A DNA stretch of 8,146 nucleotides from Spirosoma sp. (GTDB lineage Bacteria > Bacteroidota > Bacteroidia > Cytophagales > Spirosomataceae): contig JAQBNX010000160.1 in NCBI GenBank assembly GCA_028288385.1, forward strand, positions 1 to 8,146, read 5' to 3'. The translations under genes and the position numbers were made by a program. The stretch's first letter is position 1, and each line of letters opens with the position of its first letter. The notes below the pieces were generated by a model that saw nothing but the letters and a program-made list of their open reading frames with translations, made no database searches and was not told the origin of the DNA. Positions 1 to 6,037 of this stretch are shown here, piece by piece.

Positions 1-772
1 CCTGCGGGGCATATCGGCTGTACTGATCCAGCGTCGGAATCAGGTCGGAGCCGTGTTCATAGTCGTAAATCTGGGCCGTTTTCAGAACTACTTCGTCCAC
101 ACCGAGGTCGCGGGCGAGTTGCCGGACTTCGTCAATCTGGTGCTGGTTAGGCTTAACCACCAGAAACTGAAACACGACATGGGGCGTTCTGGATTTCAGT
201 TCTTTTTTCCAGCGCAGGATGTTTTTGGTGCCCTCCAGGACCTTTTCAAGTTTGCCACCTACCCGGTATTGCTGATACGTTTCCTGTGTGGTGCCGTCGA
301 TGGAAATAATGAGCCGGTCCAGCCCCGACTCCACGGTTCTGCGGGCGTTGGCGTCGGTCAGGTAGTGGGCGTTGGTGCTGGTAGCGGTGTAGATCTGTCG
401 GTCCGTGGCGTAGCGAACCAGGTCCAGAAACTGCGGGTGAAGGTAAGGTTCACCCTGAAAATAAAAAATCAGGTAGAGCAGTGTTTCATGCAACTCGTCG
501 ATGGTTCGTTTGTAAAGGTCTTCGCCGAGCATCCCGGTCGGGCGGGTGAAGGAACGCAGACCACTGGGGCATTCGGGACAGCGCAGATTACAACTCGTTG
601 TTGGCTCAAACGACACCGACATGGGCAGGCCGCGTTGCATGGCTCTACCCGTTTGCCGGGACTCATAATAACTATACACAACCTTCAAGGCGTTGGCCAC
701 ACGCCTGGGGGTCAGTTTTGATGCGAAGTTGAGACCGTCGCGGTAGCGGCCGATCAGTTCATTGCGATTCAT
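1..772 (-). CDS. Radical SAM domain protein (partial, C-terminus beyond window edge)
   Basis: Translating the minus strand from the ATG at 772-770 gives 257 codons open to the left edge, so this is the N-terminal part only. The signature is C61-N-L-R-C65-P-E-C68, the CxxxCxxC motif that binds the [4Fe-4S] cluster in radical SAM enzymes. It is preceded by SVSFEPTTSC (a beta-1 strand) and followed by FQGEPYLHP at about 104-112, the GE motif that contacts the SAM amino group, and by LIISIDG at about 153-159. These follow the order of the MoaA/PqqE/SPASM-type radical SAM barrel. A SPASM or other auxiliary-cluster domain would lie in the missing part, so the substrate is unknown. No signal peptide is visible, so it is probably cytoplasmic. 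There is no Shine-Dalgarno-like sequence before the ATG (TTTACCCC precedes it). It is co-directional with the hydrolase gene at 893-2209, but the 120-bp gap does not prove co-transcription. Confidence 0.9.
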   Translation of the reverse strand, partial: MNRNELIGRYRDGLNFASKLTPRRVANALKVVYSYYESRQTGRAMQRGLPMSVSFEPTTSCNLRCPECPSGLRSFTRPTGMLGEDLYKRTIDELHETLLYLIFYFQGEPYLHPQFLDLVRYATDRQIYTATSTNAHYLTDANARRTVESGLDRLIISIDGTTQETYQQYRVGGKLEKVLEGTKNILRWKKELKSRTPHVVFQFLVVKPNQHQIDEVRQLARDLGVDEVVLKTAQIYDYEHGSDLIPTLDQYSRYAPQ

Positions 773-797
773 GGGGTAAAGGTACGCTCCGGATGAG

Positions 798-817
798 GTG
801 TAATACGCAGATTACCC
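798..817. promoter_or_regulatory. Short dyad GTAAT-N6-ATTAC upstream of the radical SAM gene
   Basis: Perfect 5-bp arms GTAAT (800-804) and ATTAC (811-815) flank a 6-nt spacer. One further G:C pair (798/817) forms after a mismatch. It lies 26-45 bp upstream of the radical SAM start, a plausible place for a repressor or activator site. Arms this short can occur by chance, so the operator reading is only a suggestion. Confidence 0.25.
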
Positions 818-831
818 TATTTTCCTGCCTT

Positions 832-868
832 CCAAACGGTTCTTATGACAGACCAATGAGCCGTTTGG
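832..868. repeat. Inverted repeat, 11-bp arms with 15-nt loop
   Basis: CCAAACGGTTC (832-842) pairs with GAGCCGTTTGG (858-868) at 10 of 11 positions. The exception is a T:G wobble in plus-strand RNA, or an A:C mismatch in minus-strand RNA. It lies 24 bp past the hydrolase stop codon, where a terminator for that gene would sit. However, the minus-strand sequence after the stem (AAGGCAGGAAAATAGGG) has no U-tract, so it is not a standard intrinsic terminator. Possible roles are a 3'-end stabilising hairpin for the hydrolase mRNA or a protein-binding dyad for the radical SAM gene. Confidence 0.5.
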
Positions 869-892
869 GTCTTTTCCAGCCCATAGATTACT

Positions 893-2209
893 TTAAACGT
901 CTGACTGGTTGGTTTTTGCCATTGAGCCCGTTGCATTGTGGCGAGCCTGCCGTGCTTCTCCCTGTTTCTTCTGTGCCCAGGGTTCATCGCTTTCACTAGG
1001 CATCACGATAGGCACCTGCAGGCAGATGCTGTGGGCGGGCAATACCTGTTTCCAATCCTGAATAAGTTGCTTATAAGCCAGACCTACGGGACGTATTGTC
1101 CGGTTGAGGTCGTATAAACCCAGCGGATTGACCCGGCCATTGTTCTCGCGCAGGGCCGTATCCCAATCCACTTGGTCGGTAAGTGAGTACCAGGTAAAGC
1201 CCACGATGGGAACCCCGTCATTACGTACCCGCAAGACATTGGCCCATTCTTTCCAGAGCCAGTTTACAGCTTCGTCGCCCTCAGGCCCCTGCCACAAATT
1301 GGTTTCTGTGTGCATAACGGGCAGGCGGTAGCGGTCGTGGTATTGGCGAGTAATAACATGGTAGCCAAATACTTCGCCTGACGCCCGGGTACTGCCATCG
1401 GCTGCTACGCGGTGCTCATTGGTTTTGTAATAGTCATTGCCCATGATGCAGTACGGTTTCAGCGGATGTCCCAGAAAAAAGTGGTACTCCTCGCGGGTCA
1501 TCCCGTTATCCATCAGGTATTCATACATTTCTGAGTCTACCCGTCGCCCATAGTTCAGGTCCAGCGACAGAAACCGCTTGGCATTCAGCAATTCGGCTGG
1601 TCCGATAGCCGCCGGGTTTTCGGCATGAAAGTACTCTGACGATTCACTCTGGATAAAAATGGCATCGGCCCTGACTTCCAGAATAGCGCTCATGGCCAGC
1701 ACGTTGGCCTTTACGATGTATTTCAGGGCGGTAACAAAAGCGCTATCAGTGCGGAGTTGCTCATTCCACCAGCCATAGAGAGCCGAAAACTTCGCACAGA
1801 TGAACATTTCATTAATGGGTGTATACAACTGAACCCATGGGAAGCGCCTGGCAAACGCACGGGCGTAGTTGGCAAAAAGTTGGGGAAACTCAGGGTTCTG
1901 GAAGTTGCCAATCCAGTCGGGGACGCCAAAGTGGCACAGGTCCACGATTGGTATGATATTGCGCTGGCGTAAATCCCGAAACGTTTCATCCGCGAAAGCC
2001 CAGTCATATCTCTCCGGACCCAGGAACGTAGTATGAAAGGGCGGGCCGTAGCGCAGGAAACGAATACCCAGTTCCTGCACCAGGTCAAAATCCAGACGCC
2101 ACTGTTGATAGTGACCACACTTTTCCAGTTCATCCTGACGCACTTGTCCACCCTGAATGGTCGGATTACTATTTTCGATGCCGGTGGCAAAAAGAAATTG
2201 AGGTATCAT
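893..2209 (-). CDS. Glycoside hydrolase family 1-like protein (beta-glycosidase-type)
   Basis: This is a 438-aa protein, close to the 440-480 aa usual for GH1 enzymes. It has no signal peptide, so it is predicted to be cytoplasmic. Features in GH1 order are: CHFGVPDW (92-99, the position of the GH1 HW/HFD-LP substrate-binding His, here H93); TPINEMF (130-136), with N133-E134 as the asparagine and acid/base pair; MGNDYY (256-261), like GINYY; HTETN (300-304), with E302 as likely nucleophile; GFTWYSLTDQVDW (337-349), like the GH1 G-x-x-x-W-S-L-x-D-N-x-E-W block; and LGLYDLNRTIRP (363-374). These support a retaining clan GH-A (beta/alpha)8 barrel. The N-terminus, FATGIENSNPTI, lacks the GH1 Q-I-E-G glycone-binding motif, and a hydrophilic tail of about 48 residues follows the barrel (391-438). 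The substrate is unknown. The start is fixed by the ATG at 2209: the next in-frame codons upstream hold no start before a TAA at 2269-2267. Confidence 0.85.
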   Translation of the reverse strand: MIPQFLFATGIENSNPTIQGGQVRQDELEKCGHYQQWRLDFDLVQELGIRFLRYGPPFHTTFLGPERYDWAFADETFRDLRQRNIIPIVDLCHFGVPDWIGNFQNPEFPQLFANYARAFARRFPWVQLYTPINEMFICAKFSALYGWWNEQLRTDSAFVTALKYIVKANVLAMSAILEVRADAIFIQSESSEYFHAENPAAIGPAELLNAKRFLSLDLNYGRRVDSEMYEYLMDNGMTREEYHFFLGHPLKPYCIMGNDYYKTNEHRVAADGSTRASGEVFGYHVITRQYHDRYRLPVMHTETNLWQGPEGDEAVNWLWKEWANVLRVRNDGVPIVGFTWYSLTDQVDWDTALRENNGRVNPLGLYDLNRTIRPVGLAYKQLIQDWKQVLPAHSICLQVPIVMPSESDEPWAQKKQGEARQARHNATGSMAKTNQSDV

Positions 2210-2217
2210 TCCACTAC

Positions 2218-2260
2218 GTGCCGGGCACGCGTTTACACGGGAAAGGCTAAGTGGCCCGGC
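2218..2260 (-). repeat. GC-rich inverted repeats in the hydrolase 5' leader
   Basis: GTGCC-G-GGCAC (2218-2228) is a perfect odd palindrome 9-19 bp upstream of the hydrolase ATG. Part of it, GCCGGGC (2220-2226), can instead pair with GCCCGGC (2254-2260) as a 7-bp all-GC stem with a 27-nt loop. Either structure would sit in the ribosome-loading region of the hydrolase mRNA, if transcription begins upstream of 2260. A regulatory effect is inference only. Confidence 0.3.
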
Positions 2261-2397
2261 CGGCTCTTACTCCTAACTAAATCATACGCTCAGGGTTCAG
2301 AAAAGCAGTCCACAGTAGTTACTGAAGCATTATGCTCAATGCCCGTTAATGGGTATCGCGGCTTACGAACGAGTAAATTGAGATGGCCATACCTGGC

Positions 2398-2413
2398 TGT
2401 GCGAATTCGCACA
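2398..2413. promoter_or_regulatory. Perfect 16-bp palindrome, predicted enhancer-binding (UAS) site
   Basis: TGTGCGAATTCGCACA is identical to its reverse complement over all 16 bases. Its centre lies about 106 bp upstream of the start site predicted from the sigma-54 promoter at 2486-2501, within the range usual for NtrC-family activator sites. A second, imperfect copy follows 19 bp downstream. Binding by an NtrC-type dimer through a Fis-like helix-turn-helix is inferred from this position and symmetry. The palindrome also lies about 190 bp upstream of the divergent hydrolase gene, so it could serve that side as well. Confidence 0.6.
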
Positions 2414-2416
2414 AAT

Positions 2417-2432
2417 AGAGTGAATCCGCACA
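2417..2432. promoter_or_regulatory. Degenerate second copy of the palindromic site
   Basis: AGAGTGAATCCGCACA matches the perfect palindrome at 2398-2413 at 12 of 16 positions, with the right half-site best kept. Seen as a direct repeat, GAATTCGCACAAAT (2403-2416) and GAATCCGCACAAAT (2422-2435) agree at 13 of 14 bases with a 19-bp period, a little under two helical turns. Paired strong and weak sites on one helix face are typical of cooperative binding by sigma-54 activators; that reading is inferred. Confidence 0.5.
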
Positions 2433-2485
2433 AATTTTATGGCGTCGTTTTGTATTAAACGGTTGATAGTCAGTGGGAAATTTGG

Positions 2486-2501
2486 TGGCATAGCATTGGC
2501 A
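2486..2501 (+). promoter_or_regulatory. Predicted sigma-54 (RpoN) -24/-12 promoter of the efflux operon
   Basis: TGGCATAGCATTGGCA fits the sigma-54 consensus TGGCAYRNNNNTTGCW at all specified positions except one (TGGCA instead of TTGCA in the -12 part). The invariant GG (2487-2488) and GC (2499-2500) are separated by exactly 10 bases. Taking C2500 as -12 puts transcription start near 2512, giving a leader of about 18 nt before the adaptor ATG at 2530. The element also contains an 8-bp direct repeat, TGGCATAG (2486-2493 and 2497-2504). The paired palindromic sites upstream strengthen the call. Sigma-54 is present in many Bacteroidetes. Confidence 0.65.
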
Positions 2502-2529
2502 TAGAACATAAACAAAATGATTATGCTGT

Positions 2530-3789
2530 ATGGACCGCGCTCTCGCTTCTGACATCGTTAATCGCTCACGCCGAAAACCCTGGCTTATTGGCCTGACCGC
2601 CATCCTAGGTCTGGTGGGTGTGTTGGTGGGTATGCGCTCTCTGCTGAAAACATCCATTGAAGCGGGCAAAATTCGCACGGCAGTAGCTCAGACCGGCGCG
2701 GTTGAAAACACGCTTAACGCTACCGGCGAAATCATCCCAGCATACGAACAAATTATAACTAGCCCCATCCGCGCCAGTGTTCGGCGGGTGTTATTGACGC
2801 CCGGCGCCCGTGTGAAGCCTGGCCAGCCACTGGTGGAGTTAGACAAATCGTTGACGCAGATTGAGTACGAAAAGCTGCAGGATCAGCTGGCCCTGAAACA
2901 AAATAGTATCGAGCAGCTCCGGATGAAGTTAGATAAAAACCTTTACGATGCCGACGTTAATGACCAGATCAAACTACTGACTATTAATAAATTAAGTGCC
3001 GAAGTAGAGAATGCCCGACGGCTGATGAAAGTAGGGGGACAAACGCCCGAAGATGTGACCCGCGCCGAAAACGCCCTCCGTATTGCTCAGTTAGAAAAGA
3101 AACAGTTGGAAAACGACCTGGCCTACAACCGCCGGTCAATGGGTGCCAGTTTGCGCGAATCGCAGTTGCAGGCCCATATCGAAGGCTCTAACCTGAAAGT
3201 GCTGGCCCAAAAGCTCCGGCAGGCCGATATCCTGGCCGACCGGGCAGGCGTACTCACCTGGGTAAACGAGAATGTCGGGTCGGCGGTCAATGAGGGGGAG
3301 ATGTTGGCGAAGGTAGCCGATCTGGGCAGTTTCCGGGTCGAAGGTTCCTGCTCCGATGTCTATGCCGAACAACTCCGGGCTGGCTTGCCGGTAATCGTTC
3401 GCATCAACGAAACGAACCTGCGCGGGGCTATCATGCAGGTGAAACCGGCGGTGCAGAATAGCACGATCCGGTTTGTTGTCAACCTGGACGATAATCATCA
3501 TGCTTCGCTACGTCCAAATCAGAAAGTAGAGGTATTTATCGTCACCAATCGCAGTGCACAGGCAGTGCGTGTGGCCAATGGTCCCGCATTCAAGGGTAAG
3601 CGCCGACAGTACGTATACGTAATGCAGACCGACCGCCTGGCGCAACGGCGGGAGGTCCAGATTGGCCTAACCAACTTCGACTGGGTCGAGATAAAAAGTG
3701 GACTGAAACCCGGCGAACGCGTGATTCTGACCGACTTGAGTGAATTTGACCACCTGGAGCAACTCACCATCGACCCGGCCAAGCCATGA
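2530..3789 (+). CDS. HlyD/MacA-type periplasmic adaptor (membrane fusion protein)
   Basis: This 419-aa protein has one N-terminal membrane anchor (about 17-36, PWLIGLTAILGLVGVLVGM) after a basic cytoplasmic end, so the bulk is periplasmic. Domains in order: first lipoyl half (about 74-107, with SPIRASVRRVLLTPGARVKPGQPL); an alpha-helical hairpin, probably coiled coil (about 108-232, rich in K, L, E and Q); second lipoyl half (about 233-265, DRAGVLTWVNENVGSAV); a beta-barrel (about 266-340); and a membrane-proximal domain ending in SGLKPGERVIL (390-400). In the family such adaptors join an inner-membrane transporter to TolC. The neighbours show that this one serves an ABC pump rather than an RND pump. 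The ATG at 2530 is firm because an in-frame TGA lies at 2518-2520. No clear Shine-Dalgarno is present; the leader is A-rich. Its stop overlaps the TolC gene start by 4 nt. Confidence 0.92.
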   Translation: MDRALASDIVNRSRRKPWLIGLTAILGLVGVLVGMRSLLKTSIEAGKIRTAVAQTGAVENTLNATGEIIPAYEQIITSPIRASVRRVLLTPGARVKPGQPLVELDKSLTQIEYEKLQDQLALKQNSIEQLRMKLDKNLYDADVNDQIKLLTINKLSAEVENARRLMKVGGQTPEDVTRAENALRIAQLEKKQLENDLAYNRRSMGASLRESQLQAHIEGSNLKVLAQKLRQADILADRAGVLTWVNENVGSAVNEGEMLAKVADLGSFRVEGSCSDVYAEQLRAGLPVIVRINETNLRGAIMQVKPAVQNSTIRFVVNLDDNHHASLRPNQKVEVFIVTNRSAQAVRVANGPAFKGKRRQYVYVMQTDRLAQRREVQIGLTNFDWVEIKSGLKPGERVILTDLSEFDHLEQLTIDPAKP

Positions 3790-5348
3790 AACTGACCAAT
3801 TTCTTAGACCATGCCGCGCCTACGGCCTATAAACCAAACGCCAAAAACGTTTGTGCCCTGGGGATAGCATTGATAATCGTCTGTTTGGCCCATTTCAGTG
3901 TTACCGCGCAACCGTTGAAACTAACCCTGGAGGAGGTGGTGAATATGGCTCGTGAACAGTCGATTGCCAGCCGCCAGGCCGCTACTTTGAAGAAGACAAA
4001 CTACTGGAAATACCGGTCGTTTCTGGCCGATTTTAAGCCGCAGTTGAGTCTCAATGGCTCGTTGCCAGGTTTTACACGTTCGTTTGTACAGGTGCAGCAA
4101 CCCGACGGCACGGTGGTGTTTCAGCCCGTGTCGAACAACAACTCGGTGCTGAACCTGTCCTTGAGTCAGAATATTCCCTTTACGGGTGGTTCAATTTATG
4201 TGCAGCAGCAGTTGCAGCGGTTTGACAATTTTTTAAACCGCAATACGCTCTACAATGGGATTCCGGTTGCTATTGGCCTAAGCCAGCCGCTGTTTCGGTT
4301 CAATCAAATGAAGTGGGACCGCCAGACCGAACCGTTGCGCTACGCCGAAAGTAACCAGCAGTACATAGAGAGCATGGAGCAGGTAGCGGTAGATGCCACG
4401 GGCCTGTTTTTCGACCTGCTGGTATCGCAGGTAAATTTACAGATTGCCGAAACCAACCGGGCTAATAACGATACGCTTTATACCATTGCCCAGCATAAAC
4501 TGGCGCTGGGTAAACTCTCGCGTAATGACCTGCTGCAACTGCAACTAAGCGTACTGAATGCCCGGAAAGACCTGGCCTCGGCACGACAAACGGCTGAAGT
4601 GGCCTCCCTAAAATTGCGGACGCTCATGAACGCACAGGATATGAGCAGCGGCCAACCGGGAACTACTACGTCGAGCAACAGCCGGCAGCGACCGCTTGAT
4701 CTGGTGATACCCAGTCAAGTAAGTGAATTCAGTGTCGACATCGAGCGGGCAATAGCCGAAGCGTTTGCCAACCGGTCTGACGCCATTGCCTTTCAGCGCA
4801 AACGGCTCGAAGCTGACCGCGATGTGGACAAAGCCCGCAAGGAAAATGGCATCAATGCAGTGCTGAACGCCGACTTTGGGCTGACCAATCGCGGCAACCG
4901 CCCCGGCGACGTGTATGTGCGGCCTCAGGACCGGCAGTTTGTAGAGATTCAGTTTGTGGTGCCTATTATGACCTGGGGCCGTGCACAGGCCCGCACCGAA
5001 ACGGCCCGCGCCAATCAGCAACTCACGGTGCAAACGGTGGAACAAGCCAGGCGTGTCTTCGAGCAGCAGATTTATACGCAGGTAACACTACTGGATATGC
5101 TTCGCCAGCAGGTTAAACTAACCGCCGAGGCCGACCAGATTGCCCAGAGTCGCTACCAGATTGCTCAGGAACGATTCAAGCTAAGCGACCTGACCGTTAC
5201 CGATTTAGGCATTGCCATTCAGGATAAAGACCGGGCTCGTCGGGATGCCATTCTGGCCCTTCGCGATTACTGGCAGTCGTACTACACACTCCGACTGCTG
5301 ACGCTATATGATTTTGACCAGAACCAAAAAATACGTTACGTACCATGA
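3786..5348 (+). CDS. TolC-family outer membrane efflux protein
   Basis: This 520-aa protein is somewhat longer than the mature E. coli TolC type. A hydrophobic segment at about 23-36 is followed by SVTA|QPLKLTLEE, suggesting signal peptidase I cleavage after A41; the charged stretch before it is unusually long (about 21 residues). Two OEP repeats follow. The first (about 45-285) holds the beta-strand pieces NLSLSQNIPFTGG (123-135) and GLSQPLFRFNQ (164-174), and the helical LGKLSRNDLLQLQLSVLNAR (241-260). The second (about 315-505) holds the strand VEIQFVVPIMTWG (386-398) and helix-forming A/Q/R-rich stretches such as RYQIAQERF (456-464). In the family, three subunits form an outer-membrane barrel with a periplasmic alpha-helical tunnel that docks on the adaptor. 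The start overlaps the adaptor stop (ATGA at 3786-3789), and its own stop overlaps the ATPase start, so translation is probably coupled. This dedicated channel means the pump need not share a TolC encoded elsewhere. Confidence 0.92.
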   Translation: MKLTNFLDHAAPTAYKPNAKNVCALGIALIIVCLAHFSVTAQPLKLTLEEVVNMAREQSIASRQAATLKKTNYWKYRSFLADFKPQLSLNGSLPGFTRSFVQVQQPDGTVVFQPVSNNNSVLNLSLSQNIPFTGGSIYVQQQLQRFDNFLNRNTLYNGIPVAIGLSQPLFRFNQMKWDRQTEPLRYAESNQQYIESMEQVAVDATGLFFDLLVSQVNLQIAETNRANNDTLYTIAQHKLALGKLSRNDLLQLQLSVLNARKDLASARQTAEVASLKLRTLMNAQDMSSGQPGTTTSSNSRQRPLDLVIPSQVSEFSVDIERAIAEAFANRSDAIAFQRKRLEADRDVDKARKENGINAVLNADFGLTNRGNRPGDVYVRPQDRQFVEIQFVVPIMTWGRAQARTETARANQQLTVQTVEQARRVFEQQIYTQVTLLDMLRQQVKLTAEADQIAQSRYQIAQERFKLSDLTVTDLGIAIQDKDRARRDAILALRDYWQSYYTLRLLTLYDFDQNQKIRYVP

Positions 5349-6034
5349 TTACCCTAAAAAACATCGAGAAAGTGTACCGCACTAGTACCATCGAAACGCT
5401 GGCCCTCACCAATATTAACCTGCACATTCAGGAGGGTGAGTTTGTCTCTATCATGGGCCCCAGCGGTTGCGGCAAATCGACCCTGCTTAACCTTATGGGC
5501 CTGTTGGATGAACCCAGCACGGGGCAGGTAAAGATTGGCCAGCAGGCCGTTACGGAGTACCGCGACAAAGAACTGGCCCGGCTGCGAAATCAGAAGATAG
5601 GTTTTATCTTCCAGAGCTTTCACCTCATCAACGACCTGTCGGTGCTGGACAATGTCGAGATTCCCTTGCTTTACCGAAAGGGTGATGCCACGGGGGCGTC
5701 GCGCCGGCAACTGGCGCAGGAGGCTTTGGCCAAAGTAGGTCTGAGCAACCGGATGGCGCATTTTCCGAGCCAGTTGTCAGGCGGTCAGAAACAGCGTGTG
5801 GCCATTGCGCGGGCCATTGTGGGACGACCTGCCATCATTCTGGCTGACGAACCAACCGGCAACCTCGACAGTGCGATGGGTAACGAGATTATGGCGATTC
5901 TTCAGCAACTGAACGCCGAGGGTAGCACGATTGTGATGGTCACGCACGACGAGACGATGGCCAAAAAAACGCACCGGCTCGTACGGCTGTTCGACGGGAC
6001 AATGGTGGGGGATAGTGTACTACAAACGATCTAA
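5345..6034 (+). CDS. ABC transporter ATP-binding protein, MacB/LolD type
   Basis: This 229-aa protein is the usual length for a stand-alone LolD/MacB-like nucleotide-binding subunit. All motifs are intact: Walker A GPSGCGKST (38-46), Q-loop Q90 in FIFQSFHL, signature LSGGQ (144-148), Walker B IILADE (164-169) with catalytic E169, D-loop NLDS (173-176), and H-loop H201 in VTHD. The QSFHL-x-x-DLSVLDNVEIPLLYR stretch (90-111) is typical of the MacB/LolD/FtsE group. In that group ATP hydrolysis powers conformational change across the membrane (mechanotransmission) rather than classic translocation through the permease. It is cytoplasmic and expected to pair with the two permeases that follow. It starts inside the TolC stop codon (ATGA at 5345-5348) and ends 3 nt before the first permease. 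Confidence 0.95.
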   Translation: MITLKNIEKVYRTSTIETLALTNINLHIQEGEFVSIMGPSGCGKSTLLNLMGLLDEPSTGQVKIGQQAVTEYRDKELARLRNQKIGFIFQSFHLINDLSVLDNVEIPLLYRKGDATGASRRQLAQEALAKVGLSNRMAHFPSQLSGGQKQRVAIARAIVGRPAIILADEPTGNLDSAMGNEIMAILQQLNAEGSTIVMVTHDETMAKKTHRLVRLFDGTMVGDSVLQTI

Positions 6035-6037
6035 GCC

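Larger units (their letters stand above)
773..892. other. 120-bp intergenic spacer between hydrolase stop and radical SAM start
   Basis: No gene fits here. The spacer carries two separate inverted repeats, listed on their own (832-868 and 798-817). I could not find a convincing Bacteroidetes -33/-7 promoter (TTTG, then TAnnTTTG) on the minus strand. The best -7-like string, TACCTTTA (784-777), lies only 4 nt from the radical SAM ATG and has no matching -33 box. The radical SAM gene may have its own promoter here or be read through from the hydrolase gene; the sequence does not decide. Confidence 0.6.
2210..2529. other. 320-bp divergent intergenic region (control region of pump operon and hydrolase)
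   Basis: No convincing gene is present; open stretches here overlap the flanking genes antisense and resemble no family. The right half holds a predicted sigma-54 promoter (2486-2501) and paired palindromic sites (2398-2413 and 2417-2432), listed separately. The left half holds GC-rich dyads beside the hydrolase start and a small odd palindrome, AGCAT-T-ATGCT (2326-2336). I found no clear housekeeping -33/-7 promoter for the hydrolase gene. Confidence 0.75.

Noticed and set aside
53..721. Plus-strand open frame of 222 codons
   Set aside because: It is antisense to the radical SAM gene, whose minus-strand translation contains the CxxxCxxC, GEP and ISIDG motifs; the plus-strand protein resembles no family.
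777..784. TACCTTTA on the minus strand as a -7 box for the radical SAM gene
   Set aside because: It is only 4 nt from the ATG and has no TTTG at the -33 position; it would require a leaderless start inside the coding region.
2033..2458. Plus-strand open frame of 141 codons entering the divergent intergenic region
   Set aside because: Its first part is antisense to the conserved N-terminus of the hydrolase, and its second part runs through the palindromic sites; no recognisable domain.
2449..2484. Possible Bacteroidetes housekeeping promoter (TTTG at 2449-2452 with GAAATTTG at 2477-2484)
   Set aside because: The spacer is 24 bp rather than about 19-21, and the -7 box lacks the leading T of TAnnTTTG. 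The sigma-54 element just downstream is a better match.
2346..2678. Minus-strand open frame of 110 codons across the adaptor start
   Set aside because: It is antisense to the adaptor N-terminus and covers the predicted sigma-54 promoter; no domain or family resemblance.
2530..3789. Adaptor as part of an RND pump
   Set aside because: HlyD-type adaptors serve RND and ABC pumps alike, but the next inner-membrane genes are an ABC ATPase and FtsX/MacB permeases; no RND transporter is in the window.
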